Source: Arachis hypogaea
Lineage: Eukaryota > Streptophyta > Magnoliopsida > Fabales > Fabaceae
Direction of reading: 5' to 3'
Assembly (NCBI RefSeq): GCF_003086295.3
Contig: NC_092054.1
Location: 16,999,878 to 17,063,877, forward strand
DNA length: 64,000 nucleotides
This document shows positions 1-13,142 of this stretch, piece by piece; position 1 is the first letter of the stretch, and each line of letters starts with the position of its first letter. The notes beneath the pieces are model-generated. The model searched no databases. It saw nothing but the letters and a program-made list of their open reading frames with translations, and had not been told where the DNA came from. Position numbers and translations under genes: made by a program.

Positions 1-3000
1 AAATATATACATATAAATCAATATAATTTATAATTATATTTTTTAAAATTTATACATATAAATTAATAAAATTTATTTATTAAATATAATTTAATATTTA
101 TATTAGTGAAATAATAATAAAAAAATTAAAAATTATTAGTTTATAAGAGTTTCTCTGATACACAATTTCTATTGTTAGATAATAGAGGGTTTAATCTATG
201 GTAAACTCCAGGTATTATTTAGTATTGATCTTATTTTTTGGTTATTATAACGAATCAAAATTATTTTTTTAAAATTAGTATAAAAATTTCAAATTTTATA
301 TTATGTATGTAATAATTTATTAATAAGTGATAAATTTTTAAATAAAGTTTATATCTATATATAGTAGATTAATACTTGGCTTAAATAATGTAAAAAAATT
401 TAAAAAAATGTCCACAAACATATGTTCATTTTTTCTAATAAATAAATAAAACATTTAATTTTAACTAGCTAGTGAGTGTATTATTACATGAATTTAATTT
501 TGATGTACTATTAGTATAAAGTAGTTTTACACGTGTATCTAATTACAGAATATTATTTCAATAAAAATAACTACCTTTCACAATAATTTTATAAATAATC
601 ATCTAAAAAAACAAATATAATTATACCGACTGTATAAAGTACTTTGTGTATTAAAATTAACCAGAATTTATTGATATCTAAATTAAAGGGTGAAAGATAA
701 AAAGAATTTTACGGTTAAAATGGATACTGCATTTAACAATAATCAAGACAAAATGATTTGAGTAAAAGTTGGTATAATAATGTACAAACAACAGAATGAA
801 GCCGTCTCAATATGACAAATGTTTAACGAGAGCCACCCCATCATCAAATTGACATCCTTAGAAAGTGCACTCGTTGGGGTGATAAGGTCCCCACCTTGTA
901 GAATCAGACAGAAATAAAAATCCCCTTTTTCCATAATCAAAGTATTTGGTGGGCAAAGATAGACACTAATTAATGAGTGACATTTATTGGCTTATTTCAT
1001 ACTAATTTATGGTGGCTAGGCATGTTGCTAAGCTAATTCATCAAAGCGAGAATTTTACAGCAATCACTTGATTGGAGTTTTTTAATGCCAATATTGAGAT
1101 AAAATAAAATACTTCATTCACCCATGCAAAATTAACTACCAAATAAATAAGTATTATGTGTTTTTATATATTTATACATTTTATTTCATACTTCTTTTAT
1201 AAAATAATCAACTATTAGAATAATTAAAATTATCCTAATCGAATAATCAAATATTTTATAATTGTACAACAATCAAACATTTTCATAAATACTATATAAA
1301 TATATATTCTTATATAATAACTAATTAATAACTACATTTTGATATTCGTGTAACATCGTTAATTAAGAAATAAGAGCTAAGAGCAAACGAAAATAAGTTT
1401 AAAATTTTCAAATAAGGGAATGTACTTATACATTAATGTTGGTTGGTATTAAGGCTTTACATAAATATATTATATATAGTAAACTTTTTAAAATTTTTTA
1501 TGCATATTTTGTTAGTCTTGTACGTATGTTGTAGTGTCTATTAACGAACGAATCACGGTAGCGAGACGAAAAAAATAGCCAGAACTTACCTTATAAATGT
1601 TAAATAACGCAAGTTATAGCTGTTTTTGGCTGATTTTCTTTAGTTACCAAACATTTCTGAAATCATATATATAAATTTTGTAACATTAGCTAATTAGTTA
1701 ATTATCCAATGAAGTTTAGTTTAATAAATATAAATAAAATTATTGGTATATTTTTTAGTTGATCGAGAGAAGAAAGAATATTTTCTCTAAAGTTATGTAG
1801 TATATCTTTATTTTAGAACTTAAATGGTCTTTCTCGCCGCAATTACTTTAATTTGTTTAATAAAGTTTTTATGTTATATGTCATAAATTTTTTTTTAAAT
1901 TTAAGTTCACAAAAAAAATACATAAATAATTATATATTTGATATGTTTGTTTAAATAAAAATATTTTTTGAATTTGTTTAAATTTTTTATATAAATTTTT
2001 TTTATTTATCTTAAATTGTTTTTCTACAGAAATAACAAGAATTTAACTCTAAATTTTTAATTATAAAAACTCTAATATCATGTAATAAATTTATTATTCA
2101 AAAAATTTAAACCGAAAGAAGAAAGAATTCGAATATCTCTAACATCATAATATTGTAATAAGTGGATCCCATAATTAAGTGAGAGATAATAAATAGTTGA
2201 AATAATGTTTTAAACATATATAAAAAATAAATATCTATGTCCATATCCATGTATATATTTGTTCCCATTGCTAAAACATTTTTAGAACTATCACTACTTA
2301 GATATGATGCCGCATTAACATTTTTTGTCCACGAAAAAAAATATTAAAAATTTGTCACTTTTATCTACTTTGTAAATTATTAGGAAACTGTTTTTATAGT
2401 GTTCATCTTTTTAGATTATTTTTCTGAATAGTTAAATATTTAGTTATATTTTTAGAAAAATCAATATATTGTAAAAGTTATCTATTTATCAATCGAGAAT
2501 GAATCTGCATCTCATCATGGTGGTGACAGTGTCATGTCAAAACAGGTAATTATCATAAAAATATCTGTAGAAAAAAGCAATTAGTTTCCATATTTATGGA
2601 GAAGGGAGGAGATATTTTCAAGAGTGTTAAATGAATAGAAATAAGAGAGAATAGAGATTGACTAGAAAGGGAAAGTAAATAAGAAAGGAGCGTGGTCCAA
2701 AGTCACATGGGAAGAAGAGGAGAATGGACATAAACAGACATTTTTTGACAGCTAAAAGCTTTGCTGTTTGTTTCAATGGGAACCAAGTGTTGAATGTGTG
2801 GATGTGAGGGGAAACCCCATCCTAACAAGATATCATCATCATCATCCCACTTTCACCACCTTTTTGCGTAGCTAATGGGTAACAAAGGACTAAGATTCCA
2901 AAATTCCATAACCGTTTTGTCCTTAATTAATAATTTTAGTGTGGATTTTAATTAGGATTATTGTGCAAACACTGCTATTAAAAAGTTATTAGTCTTGCAG

Positions 3001-3109
3001 TTCATTAGCTATGTTAGGTAGTAACAAGAGTTAAGTATAATTTTGGTCTTTAAGAGATTAAAAATTTTTTTCGTTCTTAACTTTTTTTTACTTACAAAAT
3101 TGTCTTTAA
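1..3109. other. AT-rich intergenic DNA, no gene seen
   Basis: This stretch is very AT-rich with many short A/T homopolymers and frequent stops in all frames. I see no conserved protein motif, RNA gene or paired repeat. A short ATC microsatellite lies near 2,832-2,846. The only ORF of any length (about 740-940, minus strand) has no recognisable domain and is probably chance. Confidence 0.6.
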
Positions 3110-3117
3110 GATTTAAT

Positions 3118-3860
3118 TAGGGATGCACATGGGCCGGGTGAAGCCGGGTTTGATGGGACCCAGATCCGACCCGAAATATACACCGGGTCTATTTATTAGA
3201 CCCGAACCCGACCCTAAACCCGATGAAACCAATACACTTTCGGGCCACAATTATACCGGGTAAAAACCGGATGAAACCGGGCCGTTAACATTATATTACA
3301 TTGATACCTTCTTGTAAGCTAACATGTAAAAATATCCAAATTTCCAAGACTCCAACCATTATTTAACATGGTAAATTCACTTAGAAAAATATAACAAGAA
3401 CCAACCCTTCTTTAAAATTAAAGCATAACCACAATCAATACTAAAGCAAAACCACAATCAATACTAATATTGTCTAATAATACCAAATATTTAAATCAAT
3501 ATAAATAACACAATATTATGCATTAGTCTAAAGTCTTATGCATTCTAAACATAAAACATGAACTTATAGTCTTATAATGACTAATAACACAAAATATTAA
3601 GGTTTACAATACTTAAATTCCACATAAGAATAGTCATAATCCATCACTAATAACACGATATTAATTGTGTATGATGACCGGGCCACCGGGCCGACTTCGG
3701 GTGACCCGAGCTATGGCCCGGACCCGACCCGAAATAATGACCGGGTCTATTTTTGAGACCCTTACCCGACCCTAAACCCGATGAAATCACACCAAATTAG
3801 CCCCTAAAGTGTTCGGGACCGGGCCGGGCCTTCGAGCCGGGCCGGGTCTGTGCACCCCTA
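3118..3860. mobile_element. non-autonomous hAT-type element, copy 1
   Basis: A 743-bp element is bounded by imperfect terminal inverted repeats beginning TAGGGATGCAC at the left and ending GTGCACCCCTA at the right. It is flanked by a perfect 8-bp direct duplication GATTTAAT at 3,110-3,117 and 3,861-3,868. An 8-bp duplication with TAGGG-type ends is characteristic of the hAT superfamily. Both subterminal regions carry clusters of CCGGG/GACCCG motifs, while the middle is AT-rich and non-coding. No transposase is encoded, so it must have been moved in trans. A second, more diverged copy lies at 21,210-21,959. Confidence 0.88.
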
Positions 3861-4014
3861 GATTTAATTTAGTTTTAAAATCGTAATTTTTACTAAAATT
3901 TTAATTTTTATTATCAAAAATGGGATAAGAAAAAAGGGGAAGGGAATCACATTAGGGAGGTTTTCAGGGAAGAAGAGGGGGAAGCCGAAAGTGGGAAAGA
4001 GAAGGTAAAGGGAA

Positions 4015-4345
4015 TCGCCGTTGCTATTTTTCGCTGCCGCCACTACTACTTGTCGTTCGGTCCTCACCACTGCCGCTGCTCTTCGTCGTTCGGTCCTCGC
4101 CGCCAGATCTCGCCGCTCCTCTTTCTTGCAAGCGTCGCATCGTCTGTACAGTCCGCGTCAACCTCAACAAGCGTCATCCGCATCTCCTTTGCCCGGTCCC
4201 TCAACAAGTGTTGCATCGTTGTCGAAGTCATCCTCGACCGCATTCTCACCTTCTTTCTGTTGCCACCGCAGCGACAGCATCTTCCGCCAGGTTTTCTCCA
4301 TCACCACCACCGGCGATTTCCAATTTTGCTCGGTTTCTAATTTTA
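4015..4345 (+). other. GC-rich, exon-like stretch of unknown origin
   Basis: Base composition changes sharply from AT-rich flanks to a GC-rich block rich in CGCCGC and TCGTCG triplets. Three overlapping open frames run on the plus strand (about 60-116 codons), which is what low-complexity GC-rich DNA gives by chance. The encoded peptides are Ser/Arg/Pro-rich with no domain I recognise. It could be the 5' leader or first exon of a decayed gene or a fragment captured by a transposon. I do not call a gene. Confidence 0.3.
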
Positions 4346-4480
4346 CTTTTATTTTTTATTTTGTTAACTAGTTTGTTAATCACATGTTTCTAATTCTAAT
4401 TTTATTAATCACATGGTTTCTAATTTTGATTTTTTGTTCTTCTACTTCTGTTACTTCCATGTAGTAGACATGCGTATAAA

Positions 4481-4500
4481 TATATATATATATATATATA
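4481..4500. repeat. (AT)n microsatellite
   Basis: A short uninterrupted run of alternating T and A. A second AT-palindromic run lies near 5,160-5,185. Confidence 0.8.
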
Positions 4501-5540
4501 TTTTGTTACTTACTTCTCTCGTCTTTATAGGGGACGATTTTGTTATGAGTGTATATATATCACTTTTGTTTTTTGTAAGTTTTTGGAAAAATTCTCTTTC
4601 CTTTCTTCTTTTTGTTGAGTTTTCGACAATTTATGATGACGCAGGTACATCTGAAAAAATATTATAATATAGTTATAGAATATTTCAAATCATGAAATTC
4701 TTTAATATATTCTATAAAAAATTTATTTATATTTAAAATTTAATTTTACAATTTAGAATGATTTTAATATATTTATAGAATTCAATTCAATTTATTTTGT
4801 TTGGGATGATTTTTAAATGAATAAAATTATATTCTTTTAAGAACTTTACTTTTGAAAAAATCATTTTTATTACACACTTATTTATAAATAAGAATATTTT
4901 TGACATTTCAAATATTAAGTTTGAGTATCATAAGAATTGATTTGAAAATCAAAGTTCTTTTGGTCTCATTTATAAATAATGAAAACATGAGCTGGATTCT
5001 CAAATAAATTATTAAAATCATTCATTTTTAAGAAAAATAAAAAAAAATTTCGTTCTTAAGTAAATTCTAATTCTTGGTATTTCAAATAAGTTTTAAGTAT
5101 TTAAAATTTAGAATTCGCCAAATATTGCTAAAAAATAATAACACCTTTCTAGTTTCTATAATATATATATATTATATATATATAAAAGTATACTCAAAAA
5201 ATTAGAAATAGTTCGATGTATTTCACATATTATTTTTATAAGTAAATTGTTTTTTTAGTTGTATATGCAATGATGGACCAGAGACAAAAAAAAAAAAAAA
5301 AAACTGAAAATAGTATTTTTTAAGCTATTGTATAGCGATCTAAGATATTATAAAGTGTATAGTTGTAATTTTATGTTAGAATATTAAATAAAGAAAGAAT
5401 AATTTTGACTTGTGAAAAAAAATTATAGAATATATTAAATTATTTATAATTATTTGGGTATATTTTTGTTTTTTATATTTATTTGTGTATACTTTTTTCT
5501 ATTTATTTTAAGAAACTATAACATGACACTTTTGTTTAAG

Positions 5541-5878
5541 TTTAATTACTCTTATTTTTTATAGCTTAACCGAATTTTCAATTAGGTTCTTATATTTTTT
5601 TTTAATTAGATTTCTATACTATATCAGATTTTGTAACTAATTTTTTATTGTGATAAAAATGTTAAAATTAATAGAATATTCTGTTAAACTATATGGAATA
5701 TTCAGTCAAGTATTAGATATATTCATTTTATTTAACAGAATATTCTGTTAATTCCAGTATTTTATCACAGTAGGACTTAATTACAAAATCTAATATAGTA
5801 TAGAAACTCGATTGAAAAGAAATATAAAGACTTAATTAAAAATTCAAGTAAAATTATAAGGACAATAAAATAATTAAA
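5541..5878. mobile_element. fold-back MITE with arms of about 150 bp
   Basis: The left arm (about 5,541-5,690) and right arm (about 5,731-5,878) are imperfect inverted complements over nearly their whole length. Conserved blocks include TTTCTATACTATAT, GATTTTGTAA and the self-complementary AGAATATTCT, which appears in both arms. The loop is about 40 bp. There is no coding capacity. I could not fix a target-site duplication, so the superfamily is unassigned. Confidence 0.7.
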
Positions 5879-6179
5879 TTTTTTGTTTATTTCAAAAAAA
5901 AAAGAATTGGTTAAGAATACTTTCAATGTATTAATATATTAAAATTTTCAAAACTTATTATTTTTATTGTTTTAGCAAAGGATACTTATTAACTAAATCT
6001 TTTTTTTTAATGAGGTATTCACTAAGGATAGTGACTACTTTCTTTTTTATAGAAACATTTGAAAGAAATAAACAAATAATCATAAAATATGTTTTATTTC
6101 TATAGTTGGAAATTAATAATCACCATATAATTAAAAATTGAGGTGAATTATCGATGCATCATACATAACTTATATAGTT

Positions 6180-8594
6180 TTCTTTTTTTTTTTTAAGTAA
6201 AAAAGTTTAACACAATAAGTTGGAGCAAAAGAGAGAAACAAAAACTTATGATGCTAAAAATAACAATTCCTAGCCATCTTCGGCATTGCCATCAATAACC
6301 ACAAAATTCACCACCAATCCACTCATCATAATTTGTAAAAGATTTGTTAATAATATCCACCACACTTGAACTTTGATTTTTGAAGATTCTATCATTTTTT
6401 TTAGCCAAATTGTCCAGATGACCGCAAAAAAACCAACCAACCACTGCTTTCATGCTATCTTTCTCGCTGATATATCCGTCCAACTTTCATAGTGTTGCTT
6501 GAGTGTACCTGAAATAGTCCATATCCTTCTAAAAGCGAACAACCAAGAACACCACATCTGCCAAGTGAGCTCACAACCAATGAACAAGTGAAAAGCAATT
6601 TCAACAGATTTATGACATAAAACACACATGTTATCATTCTGGCCAATAACACCTAATCTAGACAGTCTTTCTCTTGTATTCACCCTACCAACCAGTGCAA
6701 ACCAAGTAAACAACTCAACCCTTGGTGGGACGAATCCTCTCTAAATAGTACTAGTGAAGCTATAACTTGTGATATCCGTGGGAAGTACCTCTGCCTGCAA
6801 TACCTGCACAAATGAGTTAGTAGAATAAACACATTTTTTTATCAAATTTTCAGATCACTCTGTCCTCTCTCTCAGTTGTCAGTTTCACTGATGGCAGAAC
6901 CGCATGAAGCTGATTTACTAGTTCTAGCTCCCATTGAAATAACTCTCGTCGCCACTGAAAATTCCAAATCCACTCTAACCCATCCCAGAACCCACAATCC
7001 CCTATGACATATCCTTGAAGATTTGAGACCGAGAAAAGTCTTGAAAAAGTAACTTTTAGAACACTACAAGGTAACCAGCTATCCTCCTAGAAGCAAATTA
7101 TCCTACCATCCCCTAGTTCCATAGCCAAGCCTCTGATCATCTTCTCTCTCACTTGTGGCCCCCTGATTTGTAGTTGACAAATATCCTTCCAAGAACCCCC
7201 TCTTGTAGGTATAAGCTGATCACAAATCATCTTAGAAGGATTCATGTTATTACACGAATATACACGTTTTTTCCCAAGTGGACAATCCTCTTTCGAAAAT
7301 CTCCACCACCACTTGAATAAAAGCGCTGTATTCCGAATTACCGCGTCACTAACTCTCAAATCTCCTGTCTTTTGGGGGCCTGTACAACTTTCCATTTCAC
7401 TAGAAGCATCCCTGTCCCTCCCATCCTCTTTACTCCACAAAAAGCATCTCTATAAGGATATTATTTTGTCTGCTACTGCCTTTGGCATTTTGTACAAGCT
7501 GAGATAGTAAATAGGCAGGCTATTAAGAACATATTTAATGAGAACCAGCTTACCCACTTTATTTAGAGACTTTGCTTTCCATAGACTTAGCTTTTCCTCT
7601 ACCTTATCAATCACTGGTTTTTCATGTCTTGACTAGCCTCAGATTTTCTCCCAGAGAAATGCCAAGATATATGACAGATAAATACGCCCGTTTACACTCC
7701 AACAGTCGACACATTTGTCGTGCCCAACTTTGCTCATAATTAACCGGGATTAAGCTGGACTTGTCAAAATTGATACTCAGCCCTGACATCATCTCAAAGC
7801 AGTGCAGCAACCGCTTATAGTTTCTGATCATCTCTTCTTCAAAAGGGCAAAAAAGCATAGTATCATCCGCAAACTGCAAATGTGACAATTCAATGTTATC
7901 CCTTCCAACCAACAACGGAGTAATATGTCCATTCCGTACCGCCTCTCTAATCATCCTATGTAGAACATCCACAACAAGCACAAATAAAAAGGAAGAAAGA
8001 GGATTCCTTGTCATAGACCCCTTTCCATTTTGAAGGGTTTAGAGGGAGAGTCATTTATTAGGACCGACATAGACGCATAACACACACACACACTCCTTTA
8101 TCCACTCCCTCCATCTACGGCCAAACCCCATCTTCTTCAAATCAATATCCACAAAACTCCACTTGACTTGATCATAAGCCTTTTGGAAGTCTAGTTTAAT
8201 AATTGCCGAGCTCTTTTTCCTCAACTTCAGCCACTTCACAGTTTCACATGCAATCAAAGTCCCATAATGTATCTTCTTATCCTGCACAAACGTACTCTGT
8301 GTTTCTCCTACCAATCCTAGCATTATCTTCCGCATCCTCCGAACTAGGATCTTTGATATAAACACAATCCACCATACTAATTGGCTTAAGGTCCTTGATT
8401 TCTTTAGCTCCGAAAAACTTTAGCACCAAAGCCACCCAAATAACATTCGCATCCCTAGGTAAAACAGCTGACTGAAAGAATCCCATCACGGCTGCAGTGA
8501 ACTCCTCACCAACATCCTCCCAATACTTCTTAATGAAATTTATATTATACCCATCACTGTCTGGTGCCTTAGTTGACTCACAATCCCAAACTGC
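6180..8594 (-). pseudogene. LINE (non-LTR retrotransposon) reverse transcriptase remnant, 3' part
   Basis: Reading leftward from 8,594, several frames linked by frameshifts encode a plant L1-type ORF2. Near 8,360-8,250 is a QSTFV motif. The catalytic block KLDFQKAYDQVKW follows at about 8,195-8,155, and the second catalytic block LQFADDTMLF at about 7,880-7,845. A zf-RVT-like region with a CVLCHKSVEIAFHLF motif lies at about 6,713-6,450. A T-run at about 6,181-6,194 on the plus strand is the expected poly(A) tail of a minus-strand LINE. The reading frame continues upstream across the Copia insertion into 15,547-15,650. There are many frameshifts and stops, so no functional protein is made. 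Confidence 0.85.
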
Positions 8595-10201
8595 TGTTGG
8601 GAATAAGGAGTATGACCACAATCCAATCATTCATGTGTCAAATAATTTGTTGTTATTATTATATTAAAATGTTAATATAATAAGGTCCTTGATTAAATTT
8701 AGAGATTTATCATTGTGATAGTGATCACAATATTGAGAGATAAATCTTTTATAATTTAATATAAATTATTCTTGGTGATAGGATTATTAAAAAGGACATT
8801 AATAATCTAAAAAGACCAATAATGGTCTTCATTGGATGAAGATTTAATAGATCTCATTTATTAAATTATATATATAGATGGTGCATATAGAGATATGACC
8901 ATTGGACTGACTCACTTTGAGAATTCCTAATGGTTATAATTACTGTATATTTGTCAATAGGATATTCTCAAGATGAACATAGTAATAGAGTTTCCTTTGA
9001 CCTGCGACTGTCATAGTAATTAACAATGTATTTATTATACTTTGATTCCGAACACCTAATACCCTAGGGTGCTAGTTGAATGGATATTGGGTATGATTTA
9101 CATACTTGTAGAATTAATGATTAGTCAATAAGAAATCTGTCAACTCTCGGTAAAGAGAGTTTGAGCTCTATGATTATAATGACTGAGATGAATGAAACCT
9201 TGGTCAAGGGGATTGAATGAATGAAGAAATGAGTTTCTTAGGTCATTCACAGTTCATTATAATAATGATAACAAGTTAGAGTTTGACAATTAAACCATAC
9301 TCTAAAGGTTAACCAAGAGCTGGAAAGATGGAAGGAATTATACTTTGTTCTTCTAACGTTCTTAGTAAAAATATATTACTTCATACTATCGGGTCATTGA
9401 GGAGTGTTGCTAGATGCCAACTTTGATTAGTAAATTTAGTATACTAATTTACTACCCGCTTAATATTAAACCTATGGGTCACACACTAGCGAGTGTTCTA
9501 ATCTTTGCTATAGAATTATTTAATTATTATTTTAATTTGATCAAATAAATAATTATATTAATTTAAAATAGAATATTATTATATTCTTTGCTAGCACTAA
9601 GAATATAATAACAGTATGATAATTGAGAATATTAAATGAGATTTATGAATAATTAGTTATTCTATTTATAAAGTTGGATGATATTCTAACTGATTCTTTT
9701 TCAAATTGAGTTATGATATGATTCATAAATTTGAAGGATTCAGATTTAGAATTTCAAGATATGACAAGATATGATTTAAATTTGAATTGAGATTCAAATT
9801 TAAAATCAGTAACAAATCTCATACTATATATATGTATGCCAAGAGTACAGGAAACAGATGAGAATGAAACACAAGGATTTTATTCCTTTATCTCTACACA
9901 CATAAACGTATGTGAGCCTAATTCTTGGAGAAGAATTTTATGGCGTGCAAAGAGTTGTAAGAGGTTTCTCAATTTAGATAAGATGTTCATTGGTCAAGAA
10001 GTTGACAGCAAAAGTTGGTCTCGGTGTGAATACACATAGAGTCTTTGTACAATCGAAGAATAAAGTTTTTACTAAAGCGTCTAAAGGTATTTAGATCTGA
10101 TCTATATATTATTATTGGAATAAAGTTTAAACACAAAAATAGATTTTTAGGATTGCCTTCTTTTCTTCCGCTGCGTGTTATGAACACATGGTAATCCTTC
10201 A
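8595..10201 (+). repeat. Copia 5' LTR
   Basis: About 1.6 kb, starting TGTTGG and ending CTTCA. It is aligned end to end with 13,930-15,541, with scattered substitutions and small indels. Only a short ORF near the right end (9,836-10,039) is conserved in both LTRs, with the start Met changed in neither reading of interest; I regard it as chance. Confidence 0.92.
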
Positions 10202-10202
10202 G

Positions 10203-10214
10203 TGGTATCAGAAC
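10203..10214 (+). other. Copia primer-binding site (tRNA-Met)
   Basis: TGGTATCAGAAC is one base from the TGGTATCAGAGC complement of initiator tRNA-Met used by plant Copia elements. It lies one base after the LTR end. Confidence 0.85.
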
Positions 10215-10350
10215 TTTGGCTTTTTTGTGTTTAAATCTTTATTCATATATTTCTAAAAGTTTGTAAATTAATAGGATTAATTCAAAACTTTTAAGCATGA
10301 GATGCAGTTATTTCCATTCAGACGGTTTTTTAATAAATTAATAGTTAATT

Positions 10351-10770
10351 TATTTGAATGTTAATTATTTAATTGTGATTAAATTATTATTTTTATGGTT
10401 ATGATTTTAATCAAATTTTATTTGATTTTTTTATTATAATTTTGAAACGTAACTTTAAAGGAATAAAAATATTTATTTTTATATATAAGTGTATATATTG
10501 AAAATGTCAAATTTGACAGTTTTATAAAGCTAAACGTTAGTCTATTAAATAATAATAACAAAATAGACTAACGTTTAGCTTTATAAAACTGTCAAATCAA
10601 ATTTGACATTCTCAATATATACACTTATATATAAAAATAAATATTTTTATTCCTTTAAAGTGACGTTTCAAAGTTATAAAAAAAATCAAATAAAATATTT
10701 AATTATAAATATAATTATTATATTAAAAGGATGATAATTTAATCATAATTAAATAATCAAACTTCAAATA
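10351..10770. repeat. 420-bp near-perfect palindrome (hairpin)
   Basis: The core arms (10,416 to about 10,545 and about 10,565 to 10,695) are almost perfect inverted complements around a loop AAATAATAATAACAA. They include blocks such as GACTAACGTTTAGC on each side. Weaker complementarity extends out to 10,351 and 10,770. It lies in the Copia internal region before gag. It may be an inserted fold-back MITE or a structural element of the leader. A transcript through it would form a long double-stranded RNA. Confidence 0.88.
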
Positions 10771-10839
10771 ATTTTGATTTGATTAATGTGTTTTGAACAC
10801 AATAATTTTAGAAATTAATTTTTTTAATATTCTTGATTA

Positions 10840-11300
10840 TAAAGAGCGGCCTGACAACCAGGAGTTTTATTTTCAAAATAATAATCAGTGTATACATTTG
10901 ATGTATTAAGGATTTAATTTTATATTTTTTACCTAGACAATCTAGGAGTATAAAATTTAATCCATGAGTATTGATAAAAATTCTCTAACAATAGAGATAA
11001 ATCCTAAAAGTTAGGAGATTGTTCAAAAAAATAAATTTATCTCTTGTTTACAAGGAGCAACCTGACAACCAGGAGACTTGTACTCACAGATAGAATTAAT
11101 TTATGCATATGATAATGTATAAGGAGAATTAATTTTATACTTGAACCTAGACAACCTAGGGGTATAAAATATAATTCAGTTAAATAATTGTCTGACAACC
11201 AGATAATTATTTGGGATTATAATTGTATGTGATATAATTTAATCATATTTATTTGGAATAGGTATAAGTAACAACTTGACAATCAGGGTACTCATTCATG
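10840..11300 (+). repeat. degenerate repeats with TGACAACCAG and CCTAGACAAYCTAGG motifs
   Basis: Four spaced copies of a TGACAACCAG-like motif occur near 10,851, 11,048, 11,190 and 11,275. Two copies of the palindrome-like CCTAGACAAYCTAGG lie between them, each followed by a GTATAAAATWTAATYC block. Spacing is about 90-200 bp and there is no open frame. They appear to be tandem duplications of a Copia leader segment. Confidence 0.6.
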
Positions 11301-12267
11301 ATTCTAAATAATTTTAATAGAAATATAGATTTCTTAATTTACTTTCATATTTTAAAATTTTAAATATGTCAATTTTTGTATGGCATACTTGAAAGTAATG
11401 TATTGGCTACAATTTAGAATTATTTTTTCAAAAGGTTATTATTGAGATGACAATCCTATTGAAATAATATTCTCCAATAAATTTGGTTATGAAATGGTTA
11501 CAAGTTGTGAAGAATTTGGAATATTGCTTTACTAGAACATGGGTTGTTTTGACAACCATAAGCTTCAATTTCAAAAATAACCTACTATTCATTATTAAAC
11601 ATCTTGAGAAGATGTATGATCCCCAAAGTAAGATAGTACGACTATCAAAGATTTTATTTAAACTAGTGGGAGTATTGGGTAATATATTTTGAATTAAACA
11701 ACTTTAGAAGTTGGAATGCCATTAGACAAATGGCTTTTGCGAGAATTGTTCTTGCAAGTATTTTTAGAGATTTATTTTGTTACAAACAATTTATAATTGG
11801 CCTTAATATGATTAAGGTTTATGGTCTCTTTAGAAAAACTTGTGAAAAAATAGTAAAGCTAATTTTAGAAAATATATAAATAAATAATAACTAAATAAAA
11901 TGAAAGGTAATAAACAATCTTAGTTTATAACCTTAGAATTTTAATGGTTGAAAAAGAGAAGAATTATATACCTCTAATTAACGGATGGTTCATATTGAAG
12001 AGACTCACCTATAAATTGAGTTTTTCTTTAATTCATTTCAATCAAGTCATCCAGATAGAATAACATAATATTTCTTTGATTAGTTTTCTCCTATATATGA
12101 TAGAGAGAAGTGTGTTCTCCTTTTGTCAAGAGAGAGTGTTATTGTAATCTCCTTGTGATAGAGAGAAGTTGTAATTCTCAAAGAAAGTTATTCAATTGTT
12201 TCCATATTTTATACAAATTTCTAATTTTTCATCTCTATATTTTGCTGTGTCATTTGTCTAGTTCCTA

Positions 12268-12283
12268 ACAGTGGTATCAGAGC
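12268..12283 (+). other. second LTR-end/PBS-like junction inside the Copia element
   Basis: CCTAACA followed by GTGGTATCAGAGCC is the usual end of a Copia 5' LTR plus a perfect tRNA-Met primer-binding site. The gag-protease frames that follow probably belong to this inner element, not to the LTRs at 8.6 and 13.9 kb. I found no matching second LTR. A TGTTAGAAC sequence at about 13,870, just after the integrase fragment, could be the start of its lost 3' LTR. Confidence 0.6.
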
Positions 12284-12338
12284 CAAAGGTTGCTGATTAA
12301 TATATTTTTTTTTTCGCTGCGAGTTACCTTCTAAAAAA

Positions 12339-13060
12339 AAGGCAGCAAAGTATGAAATTCTGAAATTCAGTGGGAGTAATTTTTCCATATGAAAATTGAA
12401 GATAAAAGCCATTATGAGAAAAGACAATTGCGTGACAGCAATTGAAGGTAGACCCACTGGAATTACAGATGAAAAATGGAAGGAGATGGACAACAATGCT
12501 GTTACAAACTTACACTTGGCACTAGTTGATTCAGTTTTATCAAGTGTAGCAGAGAAAAAGACAGCAAAGGAAATTTGGGATGCTCTCACCAAATTATATG
12601 AAGTCAAGTCACTTCACAACAAGATATTCTTGAAGAGAAGACTTTATACTCTTCGAATGAGTGAGTCCACATCGGCAACGGATCACATCAATAATCTAAA
12701 TACGCTATTTTCTCAACTTTCATCGTTGGAATATACCATAGCGGAAAATGAACGTGCAGAGCTCTTACTTCAAAGTCTACCAGATTCATATGATCAACTT
12801 ATCATTAACTTAACTAATAATGTTTTGACTGATTCTTTCTTTTGATGACATGGCTGCTGCGGTTCTTGAAGAAGAATCTAGGCGCAAGAATAAGGAAGAT
12901 AGATTAGATAGCTCAAAATAAGCAGAGGCTTTGTTGATGACAAGAGAAAGATCAATGGAGCGTGGTTCCAGTGGGAATCAAAGTAGACCAAAGTCACAAA
13001 GTAAGAAGCAGGTCAAATGCTACAATTGTGGTAAGAGGGGCACTTCAAGAAAGATTGTTG
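12339..13060 (+). pseudogene. Copia gag remnant with zinc knuckle
   Basis: The frame begins with AAKYEILKFSGSNFSI, where the start Met has become Lys (AAG). A TGA replaces the expected Trp in the next codons. The UBN2/DUF4219-like core (about 12,396-12,843) includes the KEIWDALTKLYEVKSLHNK block. It runs into a frameshift near 12,838, then a TAA stop, then CYNCGKRG at about 13,019. The rest of the CCHC zinc knuckle (HFKKDC) is readable only after a one-base frameshift caused by an extra G. It would encode the capsid/nucleocapsid protein of a Copia element but cannot be translated intact. Confidence 0.82.
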
Positions 13061-13142
13061 GAATAAGAAGAGTATAGAGAAGGTTCCAGAAGGATCAAGT
13101 TCTCAAGGATGTATTGCAAGTACCTCTGATGATGGAGAAATC

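Noticed and set aside
743..940. 65-codon open frame on the minus strand
   Set aside because: No domain, no repeat partner and AT-rich context; compatible with chance.
9836..10039. Short open frame at the end of the Copia 5' LTR, with a copy at 15,176-15,379
   Set aside because: Conserved only because both LTRs are the same sequence; no start context or known product.
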